From Solanum dulcamara (Eukaryota; Streptophyta; Magnoliopsida; Solanales; Solanaceae), in contig NC_077248.1 of the NCBI RefSeq assembly GCF_947179165.1, forward strand, positions 13,171,256-13,235,255: a DNA stretch of 64,000 nt, in the 5' to 3' direction. The notes under the pieces were generated by a model that ran no database searches, had not been told where the DNA came from, and worked only from the letters and a program-made list of their open reading frames with translations. The first letter of the stretch is position 1, and each line of letters opens with the position of its first letter. The position numbers and the translations under genes were made by a program. Below, one piece after another: positions 25,401 to 36,949 of this stretch.

Positions 25401-28400
25401 TTTTTGATATTGGAAGAAATCACATCTTACAATTAAAACAGGTATAGGATACTTCCTCCAACGTTTCAGTCTTCACATATAAGATGTTTGATTGATTTTT
25501 CTTCACCATTTTTCTCAGGATTTTGGGGGAAATATTGTTGTTGGGCAAGCGGAGAACAAGACTACTGGTAGGATATTCCAACTTAAATCTCTGAAGAGGA
25601 ACATGTCTCTTGCTTTATAATGCGTAACTATGTCTATGCATGCTACATGTAAAAACAATTTTTTTCAATGGATATAGACAAATTTTCTATGAATATGTCT
25701 ATTCATGTAGCAATTGCAGTGTGTTTGGTATGACGGAAAGTGCTTTCCAATTTTCCCATGTTTGGTTGGTAAAATTTTTGTAAAACATTTCATTTAGGAA
25801 AACAAGCTTCTTAAAAATGAGGAAAATGACTTCCCTTGTGGAAGTAGAGTTAACAAGTTCCATAAGTGGCATTCCACGTTAATTGTCTCCTCCCTACCCT
25901 CCAACACACCCCACCTCCACCCTCGTAGCTCTCATCCTCACCATCCTCATACTCCTCCCCTTCACTACCACCCAATAGTGCTTGTCTAGATTATATAAAA
26001 TGTGTTTGGGACAATATTTTCTTCTTACTTGACAAACACCAAAAAATAAGTAAGAAATTCACTTATTTTCCATGGAAAACATTTTCTTTCATACTAAACA
26101 CACCCTTGAGTGTTTAGCCTTCTCTTTTAATGTGATCCTGTCTCTTTTCTTTTTCGTGGATGGAGCTAATGTAACCTTTAGATCTATTTAGATTTTTAAG
26201 CTATTCCTCTTTGCAATATTGTTTTTCCAGGATTTCCTTTGTTGGATGGATTGACGGAAGAGCACTTAGGAGTAAATGTATGTAGTTCTGCAACCTTATG
26301 TTTTTACATGTTCTCGTCACAAAAATGAATCTTTACATGTTGATTAATTCTTTTTGTCTCCATCTGATACAATAATAAGATTAACCTTTGATATGTGTAA
26401 CAGAGCACAGGTGTTGTTGACTTAACAAAAAAAAACAAGAGCACAGATGTTGGTGACTTGGCAAAAACAAAGCAGAGCACAGGTGTTGGTGACTTGCCAA
26501 AAACAAAGCAGAGCACAGGTGTTGGTCACTTGGCAGGAAAAAAGCAGAGCACAGATGTTGGTTCTACGCCTGGTGCCACTGAGAATATCAGAGACATTGA
26601 TGAGGGTGAGAAATTATGTGAGCTAAAATTTGGGAGCTACTGTTTATGGCGTCGCAATCATAAGGAGAAAGTTAATGATTTCACTGTTAGAAAGATGAAA
26701 GACTTGTTGTATGTGGCTCGGGCATATTATCCTAGCATCGCAAAGCTTCCGGCTCTTGACAAGCTGTCACATGAAATGAAGCAAAACATTCAAGACTTTG
26801 AGCGGGTGCTTAGTGTAACTACGGTGGACAAAGATCTTCCTCCTCTGTATGTGCAAATAGTTTCCTCGCAACTATGCAACAATACAAATGTTTGGACTCG
26901 GTCTTATTTTTAAATGATCATGTAGTGTCAAAATGTTTAATCTTATCTTTTTGTGATTAAGATTGAGAAATGGGTATAGCTTACTTTATATGTTTTGGGA
27001 AGCGTTTTGACTTTTGTTGTTGGTTATTGCTGTCTAGATGTTATGCCTTCATGCAATTTAGACTTAGCCTCAGCTCAACTCAAATAGATCAGGAGCAATT
27101 TGTTTGATTCTAGATGCAGAGTTCAACATTCCTCAGTATCTACTTCTCAGGCTTGATTGTCTCCTTTCCTTCTTCTCCCATCTCTCTCTCTCTCTCTCCC
27201 CCCCCTCTCTCTCTCTCTCTCTCATTCTCTTCCTTTAGTGACGCCGATAGAAGTATTCTTGGGCATTTGGTCAACTGTCTTGTCGAATAAGTTCTAGCAA
27301 TTTAAAACTTTTCAAATAACATCCACTCATTTACTTCAAATAGTGGTAACATATTAAGATCCCAAGCATTCACCTCTTTGAATCACATTACTTTTAACCT
27401 GGCCTAACTCCTAACTCCAGTAGTTGAGCTTTGCTTCTAATCTGCCTTCTAGTCTAATTACTTTTTGTTGCATTTGTTTGTTAGCTTTAATCAGGCAGAG
27501 AAGTATCTCAACTACTTGTTTCTTGTCTTCCACTTATTCATTCGCCTGTAGGTAGAAGAAATCTGTAAAGGCGTCTTTTCATTATATTCTGTAAACCTTT
27601 TACAGAAAATTCATGCTTTTGCTTGTTCACCAGGATTGATCAGAAGCTACCTAAGATGGAAGCTGTAATTGCTCAAGCGAAGGCATGCCGCGTAGATTGC
27701 AGTAATGTAGACAAGAAATTCAGACAACTAGTTGATCTTACTGAAGATGAGGCTACTTTCCATATGAGACAGAGTTCCTTCCTCTACCAACTAGCAGTTC
27801 AAACCATGCCCAAGAGTTATCATTGCCTGTCAATGCGATTAACTGTCGAGTATTTTAGATACCCTCCACCTGATATTGATCAGTCATTGGCAGAGAGACA
27901 TTTGAATCCAGATCTTCACCACTTCGTTATATTCTCCAGCAATGTGCTAGCATCATCTGCCGTAATTAACTCCACTGTAACTCATGCAAAAGTATGGTGG
28001 TTGGTATATTCTCTCTTCAATTGCAATTTTTTTCTGTTCTTAATACTTTTATCAGTTTTTCTGATAGGGTTTTCTTCTACATGCAGGAAAGTGAGAATCA
28101 AGTATTTCATGTGGTAACAGATAGACAGAATTACTTTGCCATGAAGTTATGGTTCTCGAGGAACAAGTATATGGAGGCCACAGTTGAGGTGTTGAATATT
28201 GAAGATCATAAGCTGGAAAACAATAAGGCATCAACGTCAATTCATCTTTCCCTGCCTGAAGAATATCGTGTCTCCTTCCACAAGGTTGATAGACCACCAA
28301 CAACAGAATACCTATCTGTTTTTTCGCATTCCCATTATCTTCTTCCTGAGATATTCCCTAGTTTAAAAAAAGTCGTGGTCTTGGATGATGACATTATTGT

Positions 28401-31400
28401 GCAAAGAGACTTGTCAGTCTTATGGGGCATCAATATGGATGGGAAAGTGAATGGTGCAGTTCAGTGCTGCTCAGTTAGACTGATTCAACTACAGAAACTT
28501 TTTGCTGACCAGAGATTGGATGAAACATCTTGTGCTTGGATGTCTGGATTAAATGTTATTGATCTAGTGAGGTGGAGGGAACAAGATATTTCCGGAAGAT
28601 ACCTGAAGTTGGTAACAGAGGTCAGTGACACTCTTATCTTTTGATGTACATTTGTTGTTTTCAATGACTTTTGCCTGCAATATGTAAGGCAATGGCTAGT
28701 AAAATATTTCCTTCTTTCTTTATTTTCATTTTTTGAGTTTAATACGGTTTGAGAATTAGCATGTTATTGTTCTATTTCTCTATTTCTACTTTGAAATAAT
28801 ATCACAACATGACAAATCAAATTTTGGTAAGTAAAAGTGATTTCTATTGTACTTGCCCCAAAAATGATCAAAAAATTGTTACTTTCTGGAGTTCTCCATA
28901 TTTTTAAGGTTTGGTTGATTCCCTTAGACAATGTAGTTGGGACTCTTACTTGGTAAATTCATGTCCACAAACCCATTGACAATCATAATTTCTAATATAG
29001 CCACACTAGGGTGTGGCTGTAGCTTACACTAGGTGATTAAGGATACGGAAAAGGGTCATATTTTTTTTTGAAACTGGTAATGTAAAGGAAAAGGGTCATA
29101 TTTGCCCCTATACTCACAGAAAAAGATTATATTTACCCTTCGTCATACTTTTTTGATATATATGCCCTTAAATCTAACTTTGGGCACATATTTACCCTTG
29201 AATTGTTAACTCTCATGTCTCCCACCTTATTATCTTATGTGGCGCCTACGTGAATATATTTTATCCCAATTAAAATTTTCTCCTAGTATATTTCTTCTAC
29301 CCCACCCAACTAATTCAATAAAACCTATTTCCTAATATATACGCACGCTTAACTTTTTCCTCTTTCTATTGGCAATGTCAAGTTTATCCTTTGACTTAGC
29401 TGGAAAATCCAACACCAGACATTCTTTGAAACCAAAAAAATAAAAATTGAGACTTTTAATTATCAGGTTGTATGTAAAATTAAAAAAAAATTGGGTTTAA
29501 TTCACAAAAATGACTTCTAAACCACCAAATAGGATAATTGCTATATGTATAACTCCACTAACAACCCAAATCAAATATGAAAAACAAAGTAAAAAAAAAG
29601 TCAGCTTTGATAGCTCAATAAAAGAGCAAATTGTAGTGTTGCTTCACGGGAACCAAAAAAGGGGAAAGCTTTAAGCTTTTGGGAATACCAAACCAATAGC
29701 CATTCGAAAAAATTCCATAGAGCTTCTTCTGGCAATTATATGATCTTTAGAATGAAATTGGACATAATTGCAGGACTTTAAGTTAATGAACAAAACACTT
29801 TTTTTAAATTTTCCCCATATTTTATCCAAGCCAAAACAATATACCTGCTTCATGACTCCCAAAAAAACTAAAATAAAATAAAATACTACCGCAAATACTT
29901 TTTTTTATATAGATTTTTCCATCTATCCAAGTCAAAACAATATCCTTCATGACCCCAAAACAAAACAAAACAAAAAGCTAAAGCAAATACAAAAAACTAC
30001 TAGATGTTTTATGTTTTTTTTGGGGGGGTCTTGAAGAGGTATATTGTTTTGGCTTGGATAAATTATGGGAAAAAATCTAGTAGAGGTGGGTTTTATATTT
30101 CATCTCATGAAAAAACGACTCATAAGAAATATTTTAAAAAATAAAATAAAGAAAGAGTTGTTAGTTTCAAGGGTATAAGTGAGCCAAAAAGGTGAATGGA
30201 AGGGTATTCTTAGAATAAAAAGATGAGTAAAGGGTATTTTTAGACCAAAAGGTGAATGGAGGATATTTTTAGACCTTTTCCTGTAGTTCAGGAGTAATGA
30301 TGTGGAGTACCAGGGGATCAACAACCCTAAAAAAAGAATGTTGGTGAAAAGGGTGATCAAAGAAGTGCAAGTGCCTCAGGGATTGCATTAATAACATATA
30401 TGTCGATGGTTAGGGAGCAAATGGTCAAAATATGATGGGTAACCATTAAGTTGGGTTGTCTTTCGTGTATACCCTTCGGAAACAGCCGCCCTACTTTTTA
30501 AGGTGGGGGTTAGGTCTGCGTCCACTCTACCCTCCCCAGACCCCACATGGTGGGACTATACTGAGTTTGTTGTTGTTGTTGTCTTTCTTGTATACCCAAG
30601 AAACAGCTGGGAAATAATGATTTAATGAAATAAGAGGTCATTGTCTTCAAGAAAAGAAATCAAGTTGGCGCAAAGTCTAATATGTCAGTTTGAATATACA
30701 GAGATCGGACTTTTTCTGGCAACAGATATGGATTGCCCAACATACAATCACTTTGGTATGAGCTCGTGGATGTGTGTCAAAGATGAATAGAAGACTTAAG
30801 GGGTCGTTTGGTAGAGTGTGTTAGCAAAAATAATGCATGCATTAATTAGGTGTATTAGTAGTACCTTGTTTGGTACACTTTTTCATGGCATGTAGTTATG
30901 CAAGCATTAGTTATACACTCTATTGTGTATTGTGTATTAAGACTTACATTACTAATACCATGGATTTCTAGGTATTAGTAATGCAAGGGTATTTAATACT
31001 TGCATTAGTTATACACTCTATTGTGTATTGATGCTTGCATTACTAATACCATGGATTTCTAGGTATTAGTAATGCAAGGGGATTTAATGCTTGCATTATT
31101 ATGGTTAAACACTCAATTACCCCTCAAAACCTCTTTTACATCGTTCCCATCATAATTGTTGATATTTTTGTAAATAAATATTTTTATGCAATGCATGTTA
31201 TTTTCTAATGCACTAAACCAAACAATGCATAAGAAATATTTTATGTATAATTAATGCAAGCATAACTAATACAAACATTACTAATACACTCTATTTAACA
31301 TTATTTTAATACATTCTACCTAACGACCCCTAAGTGTTATAAGGTTTATGAAAGAAGGTAGTCTCACAACAATTCCTGGGAGGTGGAGGTTGTAGCAACG

Positions 31401-32996
31401 AACTTTATCGAACTTTTGTAATATGTGATATCATTGATGTTACACTTACGGAGGCAAACTTCACTTGAAGAAATAAGAGGTGTTCTTTGTGGATAGACAA
31501 GATCTTGATCTCTGGTGACTAGGAAGAAAAGTTTCAACTTATTGCTACATGCATTGCCGAGACCAGTCATTGATCATTTCCCAGTACTATTGGATAGTAA
31601 CTACATCAATGCCTGAAATTAAACCTAGTATATTGATCACAAGACTGCTGCAAAAAGAAAATCTTTTTAATATGGACAACCCAACTACACAACAAGATGA
31701 TCAACAAAGCAAAAATCCATATTTAGCAAAGGGAAAAGGCTCAAATATGCCATTGCCGTTTGAGAAAAGGCTCAACAATGCCATTATTTTTTAACTTTGG
31801 ATTTGCAAAAATATTTTTTACGCGTGGCCAATTATAATTCGGCCACATCATTAAGTATTATTTTTTTAAATGAAAAGCCAAAATTTTTTACGCGTGGCCA
31901 ATACATTTATGAGTAATATGTTGACTTTTAATATGAATGTTATATATGTATTTTTCCTTCAATATGAATGGTGAATAATAGTATACCCAATACAAAAGGG
32001 GTCAAAGAAAAAGGTAATTTGCATGCGCTAGGAGACCGACACAGGAAAAGATGGAAAACTACTAATTGTGTTCATTATTGTTCTCTCAATACAAATATTC
32101 AAGATTGTTTCATGTTGCACCTTGTATGTGGGCTGCTACCTGCCTAAATAATGAAGTGATGTCCTTTGACCCTCCGTTCATTTTATTTTGGTGTAGAATT
32201 TTGATAGTCAGGGCTTAACTGTTTCGAGCACCACAAAATATGACGAGCATGAAAAGGTGGAAAAATACTAAACACATTCATTATTGTTCTCTACATAAAT
32301 GTTATGATTGTTTTTTGTGGGCATGTGAGCTGCCACCCACCGAAATAAAGATGTCCCATGTTTTGGGCCTCTGTTTCTTTTCATTTTGGTGTGGATTTTT
32401 TGGAGTCCATGAGTTAACCCTTTCGAGCCCCACAAACTATGGGTTATCAAAGTCTACTGCAAGTTAACTTAACCCATCGAGCATTTGTTTACACACTCAA
32501 CTTTTATGGTTAAGGGGCAGGGCTGCGGGGTTTCGGGGGGCGGGGCAGTTCTTGGGTAGTGGGACTATGCTAGGTAATTTTATCTATGTAAATACAAATG
32601 AGTCACAGAAAAGATTCTTGGTGTGGAATCTCATGTTAGATTGTTAATAGGACTAATCCATTTTCTTGTCTCCATTTATCTATGTGCTATTTTATATTGA
32701 CTTACCCCGCCACCTATTTATTCAATTTGCAGATGAATTCGGGAGAGGCTGTTGCATTGCGGGCAACCTTGCTTACTTTTCAGGGTGAAGTTTACGCTCT
32801 TGATGATAAGTGGGTATTATCAGGACTGGGTCATAAATATGGAGTGGATATTGAAACTGTGAAGAATGCGAGAGTACTGCATTATAATGGTAACATGAAA
32901 CCTTGGCTTGAATTGGGCATCCGTGATTATACAGTTTCCTGGCGGAAGTTCCTAAACCAGGAGAATCAGTTTTTAAGTGATTGCAATATTAACTAG
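19442..32996 (+). CDS. GAUT7: GAUT7-type galacturonosyltransferase family protein (GT8)
   Basis: Ten coding exons: 19442-19574, 20027-20058, 20144-20200, 20412-20471, 25519-25567, 26231-26277, 26404-26846, 27634-27991, 28087-28620, 32733-32996. All phases fit and give 658 aa (Arabidopsis GAUT7 is 619). Residues 1-12 are basic, about 13-37 form one membrane anchor (type II), and a stem region follows with a 12-residue repeat at 127-186. The GT8 domain has the metal-binding DDD at 493-495 and the nucleotide-sugar motif HYNGNMKPW at 621-629. In Arabidopsis GAUT7 anchors GAUT1 in the Golgi as the homogalacturonan galacturonosyltransferase complex and shows little activity itself. Intron 4 (5.0 kb) and intron 9 (4.1 kb) are swollen by transposons. 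The start is the first ATG of the leader and matches the family N-terminus MKGG. The assignment is strong across the whole length. Confidence 0.95.
21885..23163. mobile_element. Non-autonomous hAT element in GAUT7 intron 4
   Basis: The ends are TAGGGGTG and CAGCCCTA (inverse TAGGGCTG), flanked by a perfect 8-bp duplication CAACCTGC at 21877-21884 and 23164-23171; 8 bp is diagnostic of the hAT superfamily. Sub-terminal regions are rich in TATCGG/CCGATA motifs in inverted array. At 1279 bp it has no transposase ORF. Confidence 0.85.
24837..25063 (+). mobile_element. SolS-type SINE in GAUT7 intron 4
   Basis: It starts TGCACCCATGGGTGTGGCC, with a tRNA-like box A (GGCCTATTGGTTAATGAAG) and box B (AGTTCAAAATC). 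The body GGTGGACTGAGTTACCTGG is followed by CACCACGGTTAT and an A-rich tail. The same family occurs reversed at 41462-41690. It shares the transcription direction of GAUT7. No clear duplication was seen. Confidence 0.8.
25173..25375. ncRNA. Extended hairpin, candidate MIRNA or siRNA precursor
   Basis: The arm 25173-25258 pairs with 25290-25375, about 86 nt per arm at roughly 88% complementarity and without large gaps. The loop of about 31 nt contains a T run. The terminal 46 nt of the stem (from GAAGCTTGAGACATGTGGAC) is nearly perfect, with only two mismatches. It lies in GAUT7 intron 4, 144 bp before exon 5. A small MITE is an alternative origin; the two ideas are compatible. Expression is not known. 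Confidence 0.5.
25717..26105. mobile_element. MITE in GAUT7 intron 5
   Basis: The left end CAGTGTGTTTGGTATGACGG is mirrored by the right end CTTTCATACTAAACACACCC. Sub-terminal GGAAA/TTTTCC motifs agree in inverse orientation. Non-coding. Superfamily not determined. Confidence 0.55.
26404..26583 (+). repeat. Five 36-bp coding tandem repeats in GAUT7 exon 7
   Basis: Exon 7 opens exactly at the repeat. Five 12-residue units are read in frame: STGVVDLTKKNK, STDVGDLAKTKQ, STGVGDLPKTKQ, STGVGHLAGKKQ and the divergent STDVGSTPGATE. They are residues 127-186, in the stem between the membrane anchor and the GT8 domain. The central three units are nearly identical at the DNA level, so unit number may vary among accessions. 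Confidence 0.9.
27183..27224. repeat. (CT)n microsatellite in GAUT7 intron 7
   Basis: A CT run broken by a short C tract. A simple repeat about 340 bp after exon 7. Confidence 0.9.
29047..30281. mobile_element. Possible long-TIR MITE in GAUT7 intron 9
   Basis: The left end has GGAAAAGGGTCATATTTG (repeated at 29047 and 29087) and phrases about CCTTAAATCTAACTT. The right end finishes ATTTTTAGACCTTTTCC at 30281. The ends resemble the 4831 and 14627 elements, and similar phrases occur near 59810-59930. No convincing target duplication was found, so the boundaries are tentative. Confidence 0.35.
30475..30578 (+). mobile_element. TS-type SINE fragment in GAUT7 intron 9
   Basis: The TS core (GGTTAGGTCTGCGTCCAC, then CCAGACCCCACATGGTGGG) ends in a GTT run. 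It is flanked by a 19-bp duplication with one mismatch: 30456-30474 and 30579-30597, both containing TTGTCTTTC and TGTATACCC. The tRNA-derived head is missing, so this copy is 5'-truncated. Confidence 0.8.
30800..31330. mobile_element. Tourist-like MITE in GAUT7 intron 9
   Basis: The ends GGGGTCGTTTGGTAGA and TACCTAACGACCCC are inverse of each other, with TAA duplicated on both sides (30797-30799 and 31331-31333), as for PIF/Harbinger-type elements. The interior contains a tandem duplication of about 100 bp (about 30904-31005 and 31006-31107). Confidence 0.75.
32018..32460. repeat. Diverged tandem duplication of about 210 bp in GAUT7 intron 9
   Basis: About 32044-32240 and 32248-32455 share GGAAAA-ACTA, TTCATTATTGTTCTCT, TGGGCTGCTACC or TGAGCTGCCACC, ATTTTGGTGTGGA and TTTCGAGCCCCACAAA in the same order. 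It is non-coding. Confidence 0.6.
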
Positions 32997-34150
32997 TACT
33001 TGGGCTAATGCCTGCATTTGCTGCTGAAGTTTCATGAAGGCATGGGTGACGAAGTTTGCACCAGTTTCCTGTTTGTGATCTTGTGTAGAATATCTGAGGT
33101 AGGGGGACTGAGTATAATTTGGTGTGGATATCTCTATTGTTTGGTTAATGAAGGAAATTTGTTTGACCTCAAGGCAATGCTAGAGTGATGCATAATACTT
33201 GTCAATGACGGATTGCTATTAAGGCATGGACAACTTTTAATGGGTTAGGCATACACCTTCATCGGCTATTTTTGTTGAAGCTGTTAAGGATATAGTGTAT
33301 GAGGAGATTGCCCGAAATTATCTTTGAAGAGCTGGATATCAACTTTGCATGCATACTTGGGTTAAATATAGTTCTATCAAAATTGGGTGACAAGTACTTG
33401 GACCCTTGCTTCACTTGTGATGAGCATCTTGGATCCGCTGTGATGTGTGATGTTGCCATTGACACGTTCAGTGAATTCTTCCTTGTAGAATTGGATCTGT
33501 TTGAATACATTCTTTCTTAGCATTGATCAGGCATCTCAATGTTTTTAAGCTTTGCACTAGCTGCTGGAGAATTGCTGTTGCTGCTAAAATATATTTAGTG
33601 TTAACATAATACAACATTGTTTACCTTCTAATTATTTTTTTTTTGACAAAGCAGCTCGACATTTGTGCCTTTGAGATTGATAGTTCAAGTTATATTCACT
33701 AATGATCAATCAGGTTATTTATAAGGTAATTACAGATAAATTTCATTGTTAACAAATGTAGCTAACATGCAATCACAAGTTAAAGTACATTGATAATACT
33801 TTGTTAAGGTCAAGTATTTATGATGCCTCTAGTTGTTTGCCATATAAGTAAAAGTCATAAAAGAAGAGTTGAACTGGATTTATTATTGGTGTCGACAAAA
33901 GTTTTATGAGATGAAATATTTTCAATTTTTTTTTACGATGACTAAAATAACAAATGTTTTGTGAGTTAATTTTTTCTTTTTGTTTCTGGCAAGGGCAAGG
34001 CAATTAATCGGAGTTTTAGGCTAAAATTATTCTTGAAGTATAACCCAAACTTAGAAGAACAAAAAGCATCCTTGTGCTAACTTGTGTTAAAAAACTAACT
34101 ACTAAAAACATGTGCCAAGCATGTGACATTTTTCTCTCTCTTAAGTATTA
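32997..34150. other. 3' flank of GAUT7
   Basis: It contains the presumed GAUT7 3' UTR; exact polyadenylation is not visible. A 73-codon frame at 33299-33520 has no known similarity and is not called as a gene. The rest is AT-rich. Confidence 0.4.
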
Positions 34151-34189
34151 TTTTCCTCATCTGTGTTGTGTATGTTTCTTTTTGCAGTT

Positions 34190-34600
34190 TTTCTTCTGTT
34201 TTGCCCAAAAAAAATTTACTGATTTTTCCTATTGATTTTTTTTCCATTTACTACTGGTTTGCCAATTTTAATTTTTTTTGTTGTTTACTACTGGTTAACC
34301 AGTTTTACTGCTGTATTGCTGTTTTTTTTGGCTAGTATGGTGTTGTTTTGCTGTTTTTCTACTGGTTTATCAATTTTGTAGCTGGTTTTTCCTGCTGCAT
34401 TGCTGTTTTCAGATGGTTTGGTGCTGTTTTACTGGTTTTTGCTACTGGTTTACTGTTTTTTTTTTTGTATTGTTTTACCATATTTTTTTTTGTGTTTCAG
34501 GTGCTTTGATGTTGTTCTTTTTTTCTTTTGGTGTTTTTCTGCTAGTTTTGGTGCTGTTTTCCTGCTTATCTATTATCTGTTTGAAGTGTTAAAATGCTCA
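34190..34600. repeat. T-rich cryptically simple sequence
   Basis: Irregular repetition of TACTGGTTT, TGCTGTTTT and GGTGTTGTTTT phrases. Two frames across it give only Phe/Leu/Val-rich strings from the composition and are not called as genes. Confidence 0.65.
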
Positions 34601-35336
34601 AGGTAGAAAAATGAAGAAAAAATAAATGCTCTTAACGAACACACAAGATACGTTTAATACAAGAAATTCAAAGCAAGACTATGACTTCAACTTGTCATCT
34701 TCTTTCTTTCCAATTTCAAGACTTGTTGTTGCTCTTATGTAACCATGACATTAATTTCTTCTCCAGCTGCTTTTCTTTCTCTTCAAGACTCCTTGGCTAT
34801 ATCTAGTTCTCTCTCCACCAGAGCTTCACTTTAGGATGCTGGTTTGTGCCTTAATAGACATGATTACTCTTAAGGGGGACAAATTAGAAAACAAAGTTAT
34901 GTAAGAACAAAATAAATAAGTTCACCTTGGTAGTTCCGCGGAAAAAAAGATACTTATCTAAGAACATATTAATCCAGAAACGAACCATATCTATGCTTAG
35001 GAGTATTATACGACAGGCTATTTGTCTCAATGCTTGTCCAATTGAATCATAGAAAAATTCAGTATACTAAATAATTTTGTACCAATTTCTCAATCTGTGG
35101 GGGGAATCGAAGAAGAAGACTGGTTAATTATGTGCTATAACAAGTTTATTCTGACTCTTCACATTGTAACTAATTCAATGAACCAACAAGAATGATGTAT
35201 AACCGTTGTTGATTCAGTGACCAACATAAATGATGAAATTGAATAACAAACTCATTTGCTTTAAATTAACATTATTACCAATATTATCATGGTTATTAGA
35301 GAGAATTGAGCAATAGGTGATAATTTTTTTTTTCCT
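34601..35336. other. Intergenic DNA without recognised content
   Basis: No gene or element could be recognised; composition is mixed AT-rich. Confidence 0.35.
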
Positions 35337-36055
35337 GATATTGACTTGGTCAAATGAGATTAGATGAAATATGGATTTGATTAGAATGATTAAAAACTTT
35401 GGGATACATATTAGAATTTCAAAATTTTAAAAAGACTTTCCTCTTATTTCAAATTTCAAAATTTGAAATTTTTCCCCTTTTTTATTATCTTTCAATCTCT
35501 CTCTTTTTCTTTCTCCCTCTCTTTTCAGATTATCTATCCTCCTCCTCCTCCTTGGCAAGTGGATCATTCATGTGTAGACTTAATTGAGAAAGGAAGATTC
35601 CCTTTTGTTACCCTCCTCCCCCTCCTCCTTCTTTTTCATCGTCGTAGTTGTCACATCCGTCGTCACCATCATCATCACGGCCGTTGTTCATTTTTTATCA
35701 CTTTTTTCTTTTTTTCTTTTACGGACTGTTTTGAACAAAAGGTGTCTTTTAAGTGTTGATTTTATTTTTGGTGATATTGACTTGGTCAAATGAGATTAAA
35801 TGAAAAATAGATTTGATTAGAGCAATTGAAAATTTTGGGTGTATATTAACATTTCAAAAAGTCTTCTCCTCCTTTTTAAATTTCAAATTTTGAAATTTTC
35901 CCTCCATTATCTTTTTAATCTTATTTTCTCTTTCCTTCTTTCTCTTTTCAGATTTCTCTCTCCCTCATCTTCTTCTTTTCTCTCTCTTCCTCTATTTTTT
36001 CTTCTTTGTTGCCGCCATCATCGTCGTTGACGTTCATAATTTTTTATCGCATTTT
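35337..36055. repeat. Tandem duplication, period about 433 bp
   Basis: The block starting TGATATTGACTTGGTCAAATG at about 35337 recurs at about 35770. It is followed in both by AAATTTCAAATTTTGAAATTT-like palindromic DNA, a CT-rich tract, CTTTTCAGAT and CATCATC/CCGTTG-type DNA. The second copy is shorter. The frames it opens are pyrimidine-run artefacts. Confidence 0.65.
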
Positions 36056-36069
36056 TTTTCTTTTTGATC

Positions 36070-36232
36070 CTTATTTTTACAATCTGTTACAACATGTTAG
36101 CAATATGTTACAGCAGGTTAATAATCCGTTTGCAACATATATCCTATTTGTTGCAACAAATATCGTCATCTGTTCCAACAAATAGGACACTGTTGCAACA
36201 AATAAATTTTCTGTTGCAACAATTTTAGCAGT
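36070..36232. repeat. TGTTGCAACA-type short repeats
   Basis: Six or more variants of the palindromic decamer TGTTGCAACA or TGTTACAACA lie within 160 bp, spaced about 20-25 bp. The following 36233-36490 is a purine-rich GGTGG/GGAGG tract, so 35500-36490 shows strong strand asymmetry that switches at this array. Confidence 0.6.
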
Positions 36233-36773
36233 TGTGAGGTGAATGAGAGGGTGGTTATGATGGCAATAAAGGTGTTCTTGTTGATGGTAACAACAAAGGT
36301 GGAGGTGGTTGTGGCAGCAACGATGGAGAAGGAGGTGGCAACGATGGTAGTGGAGGAGGAAGTGGAAGTGGAGGAAGAATAAGAAGAATTGGTGATGGTG
36401 GAGGTGGTGATGACAACTATGATGAAGACAGAAGGGGAGGAGATGGTAACGATAGAAGGGTAGGGTGGGAAGGGGGAGGGGTGGAATGAGAAAGATTGAA
36501 TTTTTGTATAAATAATAAAACTTGAAAGTTTTAAAATTAGTGTCATTAACACTAATCTTAAAATTATAACCTCTATTTAATAATCAAGGCTTGGGTCACT
36601 TTTTCTGAATTTTGAAACTCTTTTGTCACCCTTAATTAAAATTCCCACCACTGAAATAATCAGAATCTGATTCTCTGATTGTACTTGACAATGTCAAATA
36701 TAAGAACTATCTTGTTTTCCATTCAGAATGAAAAAAAGATACAAGTCATTGACGATGAGAATCAAATACTATA

Positions 36774-36808
36774 TAAGTAGAGATGAGGTTTGCCCCTGCT
36801 CGGAGTTG
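36774..36808 (-). repeat. Second copy of the ARFRP1 coding end
   Basis: 35 bp identical to 36951-36985, which encodes the last residues and stop of ARFRP1. It lies 142 bp further along in the direction of transcription, probably in the 3' UTR. It has no independent splice acceptor directly before it. Confidence 0.8.
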
Positions 36809-36949
36809 TGGAAGTTGACATCACATTTTACTTATATCAGTGACAGAATTCCAATATCAGGTAACATGGGATTAAAATGTGAACCTGATTTACTTACAAA
36901 AGTTACAGGAATGGTATGGTAAAAATTATTGCAATATGGATGATTACTT

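Noticed and set aside
28621..32732. Possible additional GAUT7 exons in intron 9
   Set aside because: Exons 9 and 10 join in frame and match the continuous family sequence; nothing in the intron codes for missing residues.
33299..33520. 73-codon ORF after GAUT7
   Set aside because: No similarity recognised, no leader or splice signals, and it lies where the GAUT7 3' UTR or flank is expected.
36070..36232. Regularly spaced palindromes resembling a CRISPR array
   Set aside because: Short diverged repeats in a plant genome, with no conserved repeat-spacer structure or cas genes.
35399..36552. Several ORFs on both strands rich in Ser/Phe/Leu or Thr/Ser
   Set aside because: They come from CT-rich or GGTGG-type low-complexity DNA.
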